Source: Pseudobutyrivibrio sp. (lineage in GTDB: Bacteria > Bacillota_A > Clostridia > Lachnospirales > Lachnospiraceae). From it: a stretch of 6,468 bases of DNA. The DNA lies in contig JAILNO010000100.1 in NCBI GenBank assembly GCA_024691465.1, forward strand, positions 1-6,468. Direction: 5' to 3'. Shown piece by piece: positions 1 through 5,734 of this stretch. A model generated the notes under the pieces. It was not told where the DNA came from, did no database searches, and saw only the letters and a list, made by a program, of their open reading frames with translations. The position numbers and the translations under genes are program-made. Position 1 is the first letter of the stretch. Each line of letters begins with the position of its first letter.

Positions 1-129
1 GCAGATGCTCACTGTCCCGAGGATGTAGCTGCGGATTTTGATAAGTTGCCAGCACTACTTGCTGATTGTGGATTCACTGAATTCGCCGTATATCAGAATA
101 GGAAGCCTACGCTATATCCACTTAAATAA
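1..129 (+). CDS. PHP-family phosphatase, histidinol-phosphatase (HisK)-like, C-terminal fragment
   Basis: Frame 1 is open from the window edge to a TAA at 127-129, giving the last 42 residues of a protein. The fragment begins Ala-Asp-Ala-His; Ser/Ala-Asp-Ala-His is the late metal-binding motif of PHP-domain phosphoesterases, with Asp and His as metal ligands. It is followed by a helix (PEDVAADFDKLPALLADCGF) and a closing strand with an Asn-Arg-Lys-Pro motif near the C terminus (EFAVYQNRKPTLYPLK). This ending is what I expect of the Bacillus HisK/HisJ type of histidinol-phosphatase, which removes phosphate from L-histidinol phosphate in cytoplasmic histidine synthesis. The PHP assignment is fairly secure. 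The substrate is inference, because the N-terminal metal site lies outside the window. It is convergent with aroK. Confidence 0.75.
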   Translation, partial: ADAHCPEDVAADFDKLPALLADCGFTEFAVYQNRKPTLYPLK

Positions 130-138
130 TCTATCATT

Positions 139-166
139 AAAAAAGGGAAGTCCTACGACTTCCCTT
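139..166 (-). terminator. Rho-independent terminator of aroK, weakly bidirectional
   Basis: A perfect 10-bp stem (143-152 with 157-166) closes a 4-base loop (153-156). On the minus strand it starts three bases after the aroK stop codon and is followed by six T residues (139-144 read in reverse; the first two also pair in the stem), which is a textbook intrinsic terminator. On the plus strand the stem is followed only by TTAAATTAT, so termination of the incoming PHP-phosphatase gene would be weaker. Confidence 0.9.
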
Positions 167-169
167 AAA

Positions 170-682
170 TTATGCCTCTAATGCATCTACTATCTCATTA
201 CAGATAGCCTCTCGATCCTTGCCATCTGTCTCAATAATTATATCTGCTGCTGCCATATATTTATCATTTCTCTTATCAAGCATATCCTTAATAAAATCCA
301 CATTCTTATTAGCCTCTAGAAGTGGTCTGTCATGATTATTCTTAACTCTCTCAAATATAGTCTCGGGCGACGCTGTCAGTAGTACCACTCGTCCATTTTT
401 CCTCATCTCAGCCACATTCTCGCCTCTAAGTGGAGTGCCGCCTCCGCAAGAGATTACCACATTGCTCTTAGATTGCATCTCCTTAAGAAGCCCCGTCTCC
501 AGATTCCTAAAATACTCCTCACCCTTATTAGCAAAGATCTCAGAGATGCTCATGCCCTCTCTATCCACAATGAGCTGATCCATCTCAACAATATCCATAT
601 TAAACCTGCGGCTGAGCCCCTTTGCTATAGTAGACTTGCCTGTCCCCATGAATCCAATCAGTACAATATTATAGTTAAGCAT
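170..682 (-). CDS. aroK: Shikimate kinase
   Basis: 170-residue cytoplasmic enzyme, normal length for the family. It phosphorylates shikimate at the 3-hydroxyl with ATP, the fifth step of chorismate synthesis. Visible motifs in order: Walker A GFMGTGKS (residues 10-17); the shikimate/Mg site Glu-Met-Asp (33-35), where the first acid is Glu rather than the more usual Asp; FRNLE with substrate-binding Arg59 (58-62); the Gly-Gly-Gly turn (80-82); the LID Arg in DRPLL (Arg119); and the late substrate-binding Arg138 in RNDKY. The ATG at 680-682 is supported by a Shine-Dalgarno-like AAAGGGG (689-695) six bases upstream. The gene is followed directly by a strong terminator and is monocistronic here. 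It is divergent from aroD, which acts two steps earlier in the same pathway. The upstream region is very AT-rich and I could not pick a convincing sigma-A promoter. Confidence 0.96.
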   Translation of the reverse strand: MLNYNIVLIGFMGTGKSTIAKGLSRRFNMDIVEMDQLIVDREGMSISEIFANKGEEYFRNLETGLLKEMQSKSNVVISCGGGTPLRGENVAEMRKNGRVVLLTASPETIFERVKNNHDRPLLEANKNVDFIKDMLDKRNDKYMAAADIIIETDGKDREAICNEIVDALEA

Positions 683-783
683 CTGTTACCCCTTTATCAA
701 TTCCGAAATACTTGAAATAAATATTAGCAAATAATAAAAAATATTGGAATAAAAAATTACTCAATTCTCACTATTACTGGAAA

Positions 784-797
784 AATGTATATACATT
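784..797. promoter_or_regulatory. Perfect 14-bp palindrome between divergent aroK and aroD (candidate operator)
   Basis: AATGTATATACATT is an uninterrupted self-complementary site in the middle of the 175-base divergent gap 683-857. It lies 60 bases upstream of the aroD start and about 100 bases upstream of the aroK start. The core TGTATATACA has the shape of a dimeric repressor site. The surrounding sequence is strongly AT-rich, so a chance palindrome is possible. A weak -10-like TATTAT for aroD lies downstream at 829-834, without a good -35. No known regulator can be assigned from sequence alone. Confidence 0.35.
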
Positions 798-857
798 CTG
801 TTATGATTATTTCAATAAAAAACCAGACTATTATACAACAAACAGAAAAGAGGAATC

Positions 858-1625
858 ATGAGCAAGTATATACAGGTTCGTAATATTAAAATCGGCGATG
901 GAATACCTAAGATATGTGTGCCTATTATGGGCGCTACCAAAGAAGATATATTAAGGGCTGCCAAGGGTCTATCTGGTCACTCCTATGACCTGGTGGAATG
1001 GCGTACAGATTGCTATGATGATGTATTTAAAAATGACGAGGTATTAACAGTTCTCACGGAACTTAGGAAAATACTAACCGATTGCCCTATACTGTTTACA
1101 TTCCGCACTGCTGCTGAGGGCGGTGAGAAGTCAATCACACCTGAGCGCTATAAAGACCTACTCATGACAGTATGTAATTCTAAACTGGCTGACATAGTGG
1201 ATGTGGAGATATTCTTAGACGACTCTGTTATCATAGATATATTTAATAAGGCAAAAGAGGCTAACGTATATACGATAGCATCAAACCATGATTTTAAGGC
1301 TACTCCCGATAAGGAGGAAATAATATCCCGTTTGCATAAGATGCATGATATGGGGGCAGATATTCTCAAGATTGCTGTTATGCCGAATTGCAAATCTGAT
1401 GTGCTTACACTGCTATCTGCTACTGTTGAAGCTAATGAGCAGATGCATGATGCCTGCCTGGTTACCATATCCATGGGGGCCGAGGGCTTAATCAGCAGAA
1501 TATGCGGAGAGTTCTCAGGATCATCTATCACCTTCGGAGCCGTTGGCAAGACTAGTGCTCCTGGCCAGATTGATTCTAACGAACTATCCAATATACTAAA
1601 TACAATCACAAAAAATAGAGCCTAA
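858..1625 (+). CDS. aroD: Type I 3-dehydroquinate dehydratase
   Basis: 255-residue class I dehydroquinase, usual length. It dehydrates 3-dehydroquinate to 3-dehydroshikimate through a Schiff base, the third step of chorismate synthesis, in the cytoplasm. Motifs in order: substrate-site VEWRTD (residues 46-51); FTFRTAAEGG (80-89) with substrate-binding Arg83; catalytic His144 in SNHDF; Schiff-base Lys171 in LKIAVMP (170-176); Arg214 in ISRICGE; and the closing SAPGQI loop (233-238). All catalytic residues of the family are present. The ATG at 858 follows AGAGGA (849-854) at the short spacing of three bases. It is transcribed divergently from aroK and convergently with sigH. The last four codons lie inside the shared terminator hairpin. 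A weak TATTAT -10 candidate lies at 829-834. Confidence 0.97.
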   Translation: MSKYIQVRNIKIGDGIPKICVPIMGATKEDILRAAKGLSGHSYDLVEWRTDCYDDVFKNDEVLTVLTELRKILTDCPILFTFRTAAEGGEKSITPERYKDLLMTVCNSKLADIVDVEIFLDDSVIIDIFNKAKEANVYTIASNHDFKATPDKEEIISRLHKMHDMGADILKIAVMPNCKSDVLTLLSATVEANEQMHDACLVTISMGAEGLISRICGEFSGSSITFGAVGKTSAPGQIDSNELSNILNTITKNRA

Positions 1626-1640
1626 TAGGCTCTATTTATA
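1610..1640. terminator. Shared bidirectional terminator of aroD and sigH, embedded in both gene ends
   Basis: AAATAGAGCC (1613-1622) pairs perfectly with GGCTCTATTT (1628-1637); the stem can gain one more T-A pair (1623/1627), leaving a 3-base loop. The aroD stop codon (1623-1625) is in the loop and its last four codons lie in or at the 5' arm. The sigH stop codon (1636-1638) overlaps the other arm. Read on the minus strand the stem runs into six T residues (1610-1615), three of them in the stem. Read on the plus strand the tail is TATTTATATAT, which is weaker. Confidence 0.8.
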
Positions 1641-2223
1641 TATGCTTAGCTTTACTCTTAATTCTAGTGAGAGTATTATCTATCGACTTCTCAGACTTGC
1701 CGAGCTTAACAGCTATCTCCTTGTAGTCAAAATCCTGCATGTACAAATCAAATACTTGCTTCTCCATAGGAGAAAGTGCCTGTTTCAATCGATCAATCAG
1801 ATCAAGATTCTCCTCGGCCTCAATGATAAGTTCAGCTGGATCATCTGCTGCAAATGCAGGCTCCTCAAGCTCCTCGCCCTCATCATCATATAGAGATACG
1901 TAAGCATTGAGAGGCGAGTGCTTCTTCCTGTTGCTAGCTTCAATAGCCTTAATCATCTGACGATTAATGCACATCTGCGCAAAGTGGAAAAATGTGACCT
2001 CGGACTCGCAGTCATAATCGCCTATAGCACTGAACAATCCTATCATGCCCTCTTGAATAAGATCCTCATTCTCTCCCCCTACCAGGAAGTACTTCTTGGA
2101 AATCTTAAGGACCAGAGGCTTATATTTCTCACATATAAAGTTAAGGATGGCTTGATCGCCATCCTGATACTTTTTAATTAATTCTTCATCTGAAAGTCTT
2201 ACGTAATCTTGAATAAGATTCAT
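1636..2223 (-). CDS. sigH: RNA polymerase sigma factor of the sigma-H (Spo0H) type
   Basis: 195-residue sigma-70 family protein. Region 2 spans about residues 15-100, with the core-binding/-10 segment EDLIQEGMIGLFSAIGDYD (53-71). The stretch KKHSPLNAYVSL (100-111) closely matches the equivalent part of Bacillus SigH as I remember it. An acidic linker (113-140) leads to region 4 with a helix-turn-helix at about 166-192 (DYKEIAVKLGKSEKSIDNTL). It is about 20 residues shorter than Bacillus subtilis SigH, mostly at the two ends. In Bacillus this factor directs transition-phase, competence and early sporulation genes; the role here is inferred. Position supports the call, since rlmB lies just upstream as in the conserved cluster, although yacP is missing. 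The ATG is preceded by AGAGGGTG, which overlaps the rlmB TAG, so translation is probably coupled. Confidence 0.92.
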   Translation of the reverse strand: MNLIQDYVRLSDEELIKKYQDGDQAILNFICEKYKPLVLKISKKYFLVGGENEDLIQEGMIGLFSAIGDYDCESEVTFFHFAQMCINRQMIKAIEASNRKKHSPLNAYVSLYDDEGEELEEPAFAADDPAELIIEAEENLDLIDRLKQALSPMEKQVFDLYMQDFDYKEIAVKLGKSEKSIDNTLTRIKSKAKHI

Positions 2224-2231
2224 TTCACCCT

Positions 2232-2981
2232 CTATTTACTCTTGTTAATACGCTGTCTAACAACCTCGTACGCAAGTACACCGCAAGCAACTGATGCATT
2301 AAGTGAATCAATATCTCCATACATAGGAATGGATGCAACCATATCGCAATTCTTCTTAACTAAATCTGATACACCATGTCCCTCATTACCAATCACAAGT
2401 CCTATGGAACCTGTAAGATTGAGATCATACATGGCAGTGCCATCCATATCAGCGCATACGAACCACATGCCCTGTTCCTTAAGCTCCTCCATGGTCTTAG
2501 ATATGTTAGTAACCTTAGCTACGGGGGTGTAATTAATAGCACCTGCTGATGCCTTAGCTACAGTAGCTGTAAGACCCACAGCCCTATGCTTAGGAATAAC
2601 CACACCATGAGCACCAGCCTGATTAGCTGTACGAATAATAGCACCGAGATTATGTGGGTCCTCAATATTATCAAGGATAATAATAAATGGATCCTCACCC
2701 TTCTCTCTAGCGTGTGCCATAATCTCATCCAACTCTACATAGTCATAGCTGGCAGCGTAAGCCAATACACCCTGATGCTTGCCAGTCTCTGAAAGCTGGT
2801 CTAAGCGCTCCTTCTTAACAAAGCTAATCACTGTATCCTTACTCTTCTTAGCCTCTCTAAGAATAGTCTGAACAGGACCATCCTTACATCCTTCCAGGAC
2901 GAATAACTTATCTATTGTCTTACCACTTCTGAAGGCCTCTAATACTGCATTGCGGCCCTCTACAATTCTACTCTCTTCCAT
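2232..2981 (-). CDS. rlmB: 23S rRNA 2'-O-methyltransferase, SpoU/TrmH family (RlmB)
   Basis: 249-residue SPOUT-class methyltransferase. The N-terminal substrate-binding domain (about 5-90) opens with VEGRNAVLEAF. The three family motifs follow: motif 1 LDNIEDPHNLGAIIRTA (103-119) with the conserved Asn111 and Arg117; motif 2 around LVIGNEGHG (195-203); and motif 3 IPMYGDIDSLNASVA (218-232), which form the knotted S-adenosylmethionine site. The Escherichia coli homologue methylates G2251 of 23S rRNA at the 2'-hydroxyl in the peptidyl-transferase P loop; the same target is inferred here. The start at 2981 has GAGGT (2988-2992) at good spacing. It sits 42 bases after mrnC and 8 bases before sigH in one operon. 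A TrmH-like tRNA target cannot be fully excluded, but length and gene context favour RlmB. Confidence 0.94.
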   Translation of the reverse strand: MEESRIVEGRNAVLEAFRSGKTIDKLFVLEGCKDGPVQTILREAKKSKDTVISFVKKERLDQLSETGKHQGVLAYAASYDYVELDEIMAHAREKGEDPFIIILDNIEDPHNLGAIIRTANQAGAHGVVIPKHRAVGLTATVAKASAGAINYTPVAKVTNISKTMEELKEQGMWFVCADMDGTAMYDLNLTGSIGLVIGNEGHGVSDLVKKNCDMVASIPMYGDIDSLNASVACGVLAYEVVRQRINKSK

Positions 2982-3023
2982 CTAATTACCTCAGCTTACT
3001 ATTGCAAACTGTCTTTCTAAAAA

Positions 3024-3464
3024 CTACTCTAAAATATCAAGACCTGTTAATTCGATACCTCTATTAACTAATTCGCATATACGGTCCATATCTCCAGTCA
3101 AATATAAGTAACCCATGATTGCTTCAAAACCTGTGGCCTCAAGGTAATCCATGGTGGTTGCATTCTTAGCCTTGGTGTGGGGCTTAGAATTGCGTCCCCT
3201 GCGATACCAGTTAGCCTCATCCTCTGTAAGCTCATCCATGAGTGCCAGAACCATAGCCGCCTGTGTGGTAGCCTTGACAATCTGGCTGGCCCTCTGATGT
3301 AGCTTATTGACTGGTGTGTTCCCCTTGTTGACCAGGATGGAACGAATAACCACATCAAATATAGCATCACCTATATATGCCAGGGTAAGGGGAGAATAAG
3401 TCCTAATATCCTTAGCTTCAATATTAAACTTGCTATTTAAATAATCATTTAAACTAGCTTCCAT
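3024..3464 (-). CDS. mrnC: Mini-ribonuclease III (MrnC), 23S rRNA maturation
   Basis: 146-residue RNase III catalytic domain without a double-stranded RNA-binding domain, the defining layout of Mini-III. LAYIGDAIFD (28-37) carries catalytic Asp33. The second conserved block, RRGRNSK (88-94) through KNATTMDYLEATGFEAIMGYLYL (100-122), includes acidic Glu109 and Glu114; by family comparison the conserved metal-binding glutamate lies in this block. In Bacillus it trims both ends of 23S rRNA precursor as a dimer. Its ATG lies inside the end of cysS (16-base overlap), so translation from the upstream gene is probably coupled. It is followed after 42 bases by rlmB, placing two 23S rRNA-acting enzymes side by side. 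Confidence 0.95.
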   Translation of the reverse strand: MEASLNDYLNSKFNIEAKDIRTYSPLTLAYIGDAIFDVVIRSILVNKGNTPVNKLHQRASQIVKATTQAAMVLALMDELTEDEANWYRRGRNSKPHTKAKNATTMDYLEATGFEAIMGYLYLTGDMDRICELVNRGIELTGLDILE

Positions 3465-4876
3465 ACTACTCCCTCACGGGTATCCTTAATCTCAATACCC
3501 TTAGCTAAAAGCTCATCTCGGATAGAATCTGCTGTTGCAAAATCCTTAGCCTTCTTAGCCTCTGCACGACGCGCAATTGCATCATTAATATAAGCCTCAA
3601 GATCAGCATCCACTGATGTAGCTGAATCAGCAAGGGTCTTAGCATGACCAATTAAATCAAGTGACAATACTCTATCAAAACTTTCAACAAGCGCTAGCTT
3701 AGTGGCGTCATTAGTGTCAGCCTTGAGTGCATCATAGAGGATTGTGATAGCCATAGAAGTATTGAGGTCATTAGAAACCGCCTCTAAGAACTTCGCCTCG
3801 AACTCACTCTTAGCTGCCTCATCAACTGCTCCATCAGCCTTAAGCTCAGATACTCTCTTAACAAGCTTATTGTATGCCTGTGCAGCATTATCAAGATTGT
3901 CATAAGAGAAAACAAGTGGCTTACGGTAGTGCGACTGTAAGCAGAACAATCTATATACAAGTGGATCGTAGCCCTTCTCCTGTAATACAGACACTGTAAG
4001 GATAGCTCCCTTAGACTTAGACATCTTGCCTGACTGGTCGTTGAGGTGATTGCTGTGGAACCAGTAATTACACCACTCATGTCCCAGGTATGCTTCAGAC
4101 TGTGCAATCTCATTAGTGTGATGAGGGAAGATATTATCAACTCCACCGCAATGGATATCAATGTACTCTCCCAGATGCTTCATAGAGATGCATGAGCACT
4201 CTATATGCCATCCTGGATATCCAACGCCCCATGGGCTATCCCACTTGAGAGCCTGGTCCTCGAACTTAGACTTGGTAAACCATAATACGAAGTCAGTCTT
4301 GTTCTTCTTATTAACATCCTCTTCTACATCATCACGTACACCAACTGCAAGCTGTTCCTTCTCAACAGCTGAAGAGAATACATAATAATCCTTAAGCTTG
4401 CTGGTATCGAAGTATACATTGCCACCAGCGACATATGCATATCCCTTCTCAAGAAGAGTCTCTACCATATGAATGAACTCAGGAATGCAGTTAGTAGCAG
4501 GCTCAATAACATCTGGGCGCTTGTTGCCTACTGCATCGAAATCCTTAAAGAATGCATCTGTATAGAACTTAGCAATCTCCATAACTGTCTTATGCTCGCG
4601 CTTAGCACCAGCTACCATCTTATCCTCACCTGTGTCGGCATCTGAAGAAAGATGACCCACATCAGTGATATTCATAACACGCTTAACATCATATCCTGCA
4701 TACTCAAGTGACTTAATCAAAGCATCCTGCATGATATATGTACGGATATTACCAATATGTGCGAAATGATAAACTGTAGGTCCGCATGTATATATGCTAA
4801 CCTTGCCTTCCTCCCTAGAGTGGAACTCCTCCACCTTTCTATCTAAAGTATTGTAAAAAGTAAAATTTCCAGCCAT
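3449..4876 (-). CDS. cysS: Cysteinyl-tRNA synthetase
   Basis: 475-residue class I aminoacyl-tRNA synthetase, usual length. It attaches cysteine to tRNA-Cys with ATP in the cytoplasm. Seen in order: first zinc ligand Cys31 in YTCGPTVY; the HIGH-type signature as HIGN (40-43); the second zinc ligand Cys227 in GWHIEC (222-227); the remaining zinc ligands in FPHHTNE (His252, Glu256); the KMSKS loop at 284-288; a helical DALR/anticodon-stem region (about 325-420); and a basic Ala/Lys-rich C-terminal helix. The ATG is preceded by CAGGAG (4885-4890) with about eight bases of spacing. It lies 50 bases downstream of ispF and overlaps mrnC. I see no T-box stem or specifier loop in that gap, so control by T-box at this position is unlikely. 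Confidence 0.97.
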   Translation of the reverse strand: MAGNFTFYNTLDRKVEEFHSREEGKVSIYTCGPTVYHFAHIGNIRTYIMQDALIKSLEYAGYDVKRVMNITDVGHLSSDADTGEDKMVAGAKREHKTVMEIAKFYTDAFFKDFDAVGNKRPDVIEPATNCIPEFIHMVETLLEKGYAYVAGGNVYFDTSKLKDYYVFSSAVEKEQLAVGVRDDVEEDVNKKNKTDFVLWFTKSKFEDQALKWDSPWGVGYPGWHIECSCISMKHLGEYIDIHCGGVDNIFPHHTNEIAQSEAYLGHEWCNYWFHSNHLNDQSGKMSKSKGAILTVSVLQEKGYDPLVYRLFCLQSHYRKPLVFSYDNLDNAAQAYNKLVKRVSELKADGAVDEAAKSEFEAKFLEAVSNDLNTSMAITILYDALKADTNDATKLALVESFDRVLSLDLIGHAKTLADSATSVDADLEAYINDAIARRAEAKKAKDFATADSIRDELLAKGIEIKDTREGVVWKLV

Positions 4877-4926
4877 TATCTAAACTCCTGTTTCTGTATT
4901 AATTCATAGAACTATCATCAAGTATA

Positions 4927-5469
4927 TTAACTATTAGGGCAACCACTACAGCCCCCACAGCTGCGTCCTGTATCCAAAACTACATTACTTCCGTCGTAAA
5001 ACTCATAAAGTAAACAGACTGCCTGCGAACTAATACCTTCCTCGCGACCTGTAAATCCTAGATGCTCCTCAGTAGTGGCCTTAATATTGACCTGATCTAC
5101 ATCAATACCAAGACACTTGGCAACATTAGCCTCCATCTGATCAATATATGGACGCATCTTAGGCGCCTGAGCTATAACTGTGGCATCCACATTGCCAACC
5201 ACATATCCCTTATCCATAACCAGCTCCCTGACCTCCTCAAGCAGCTTCATGGAATCAGCCCCCTTATACTTAGGATCTGTATCTGGGAAATGAGCACCTA
5301 TATCCTTAAGCCCCGCTGCTCCAAGAACAGCATCAGCTATTGCATGTAGAAGTACATCTGCATCAGAGTGTCCAAGCAAACCTAAGGTGTGCTCAATCTT
5401 AACACCACCTATGATTAAATCACGACCCTCAACCAGCTTATGTACATCATAACCTGTTCCTATTCTCAT
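4927..5469 (-). CDS. ispF: 2-C-methyl-D-erythritol 2,4-cyclodiphosphate synthase with a Cys-rich C-terminal tail
   Basis: 180-residue enzyme of the MEP (non-mevalonate) isoprenoid pathway. It closes CDP-methylerythritol phosphate into methylerythritol cyclodiphosphate, releasing CMP, as a cytoplasmic homotrimer. Metal ligands Asp8, His10 (GYDVHKL) and His42 ([13 protein letters not shown], 34-46) are present. So are HFPDTD (60-65) and the late active-site block [17 protein letters not shown] (130-146) with Thr132, Thr133 and Glu135. The family core ends near residue 155. Here about 25 more residues follow, ending [11 protein letters not shown] with Cys171, Cys174 and Cys177; typical family members are 155-165 residues. 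The start has AAGGAG (5475-5480) five bases upstream. A poor promoter candidate is TTGTGT (5571-5576) with TAGACT (5548-5553) at 17-base spacing. It is first in the minus-strand block that continues into cysS. The usual partner ispD is not adjacent. Confidence 0.96.
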   Translation of the reverse strand: MRIGTGYDVHKLVEGRDLIIGGVKIEHTLGLLGHSDADVLLHAIADAVLGAAGLKDIGAHFPDTDPKYKGADSMKLLEEVRELVMDKGYVVGNVDATVIAQAPKMRPYIDQMEANVAKCLGIDVDQVNIKATTEEHLGFTGREEGISSQAVCLLYEFYDGSNVVLDTGRSCGGCSGCPNS

Positions 5470-5515
5470 GATTTCTCCTTATATGTAAATATAATTATCT
5501 TCTAATTATTTAAAG

Positions 5516-5548
5516 TAGCTATCCTAAAAGAAGCTATAGAAATAGCTA
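5516..5548 (-). repeat. Three AGCTAT units able to form two competing hairpins in the ispF leader
   Basis: AGCTAT occurs at 5517-5522 and 5532-5537 and in inverted form (ATAGCT) at 5542-5547. The inverted unit can pair with either copy: a tight 4-base-loop hairpin (5532-5547) or a longer one (TAGCTAT 5516-5522 with ATAGCTA 5542-5548). In the minus-strand RNA the small hairpin is followed by UCUUUU. The pairs are AT-rich and short, so this could be chance. Confidence 0.35.
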
Positions 5549-5581
5549 GTCTAAACAATTATTCATGATAACACAAAGTAA

Positions 5582-5606
5582 AGGTCTAGGGCAACGTCCT
5601 AGGCCT
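5582..5606. terminator. GC-rich hairpin downstream of the 33-codon gene (degenerate terminator or plus-strand RNA structure)
   Basis: The arms 5582-5591 and 5597-5606 close a 5-base loop (5592-5596). On the plus strand all ten positions pair, two of them as G-U (5585/5603, 5591/5597). On the minus strand those two become A-C mismatches. As a minus-strand terminator of the small upstream gene it would lie 27 bases after the stop and be followed by a broken U tract (TTTACTTTGTGTT). On the plus strand it is followed by CTACTGAAAAAAA, which is not terminator-like. The function is therefore uncertain. Confidence 0.45.
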
Positions 5607-5632
5607 CTACTGAAAAAAATAATCAAGTCCCT

Positions 5633-5734
5633 CTATGCTGCTAAATACTCGTAGTACTCATCCTCTGTGGCAAATAGTTCATAAGCTCCGTCTACATAAC
5701 CCATGTAACCTGCTGAAACCACATATCCTTTCAT
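5633..5734 (-). CDS. Unrecognised 33-residue Tyr/Gly-rich small protein
   Basis: A 33-codon reading frame runs from an ATG at 5732-5734 to TAG at 5633-5635. The start has an excellent Shine-Dalgarno, ACGGAGGT (5742-5749), seven bases upstream, which is the main evidence that it is translated. The peptide begins MKGYVVSAGYMGYVDG, with three Gly-Tyr pairs (3-4, 9-10, 12-13), then an AYELFA segment and an acidic aromatic end with EDEYYEY (24-30) before LAA. It has seven Tyr and one Phe in 33 residues, no Cys, no membrane segment and no signal peptide, and a net charge of about -6. That argues against a hydrophobic type I toxin. I do not assign a function. It stands alone between the lipoprotein gene and ispF, with stem-loops on both sides. 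Its ribosome binding site lies within the 3' arm of the upstream hairpin, so expression is probably conditional. It could still be a chance frame. Confidence 0.65.
   Translation of the reverse strand: MKGYVVSAGYMGYVDGAYELFATEDEYYEYLAA

Noticed and set aside
578..586. Glu33 instead of Asp in the shikimate kinase Asp-x-Asp motif
   Set aside because: It is a conservative change; I recall Glu-Met-Asp in related clostridial enzymes and all other catalytic residues are intact, so loss of function is not indicated.
1148..1609. Long open frame on the minus strand inside aroD
   Set aside because: It is a complementary-strand shadow of aroD, which has all family motifs; the shadow frame has no recognisable domain.
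3098..3370. Alternative minus-strand frame within mrnC (and similar frames within cysS and rlmB)
   Set aside because: They overlap conserved catalytic genes in another frame and have biased composition, with no ribosome binding site considered convincing.
4877..4926. T-box riboswitch upstream of cysS
   Set aside because: The gap is only 50 bases with no stem I, specifier loop or T-box sequence, and the gene is embedded in an operon.
5490..5495. Consensus TATAAT on the plus strand upstream of ispF
   Set aside because: No matching -35 at 16-18 bases and no extended -10; expected by chance in such AT-rich sequence.
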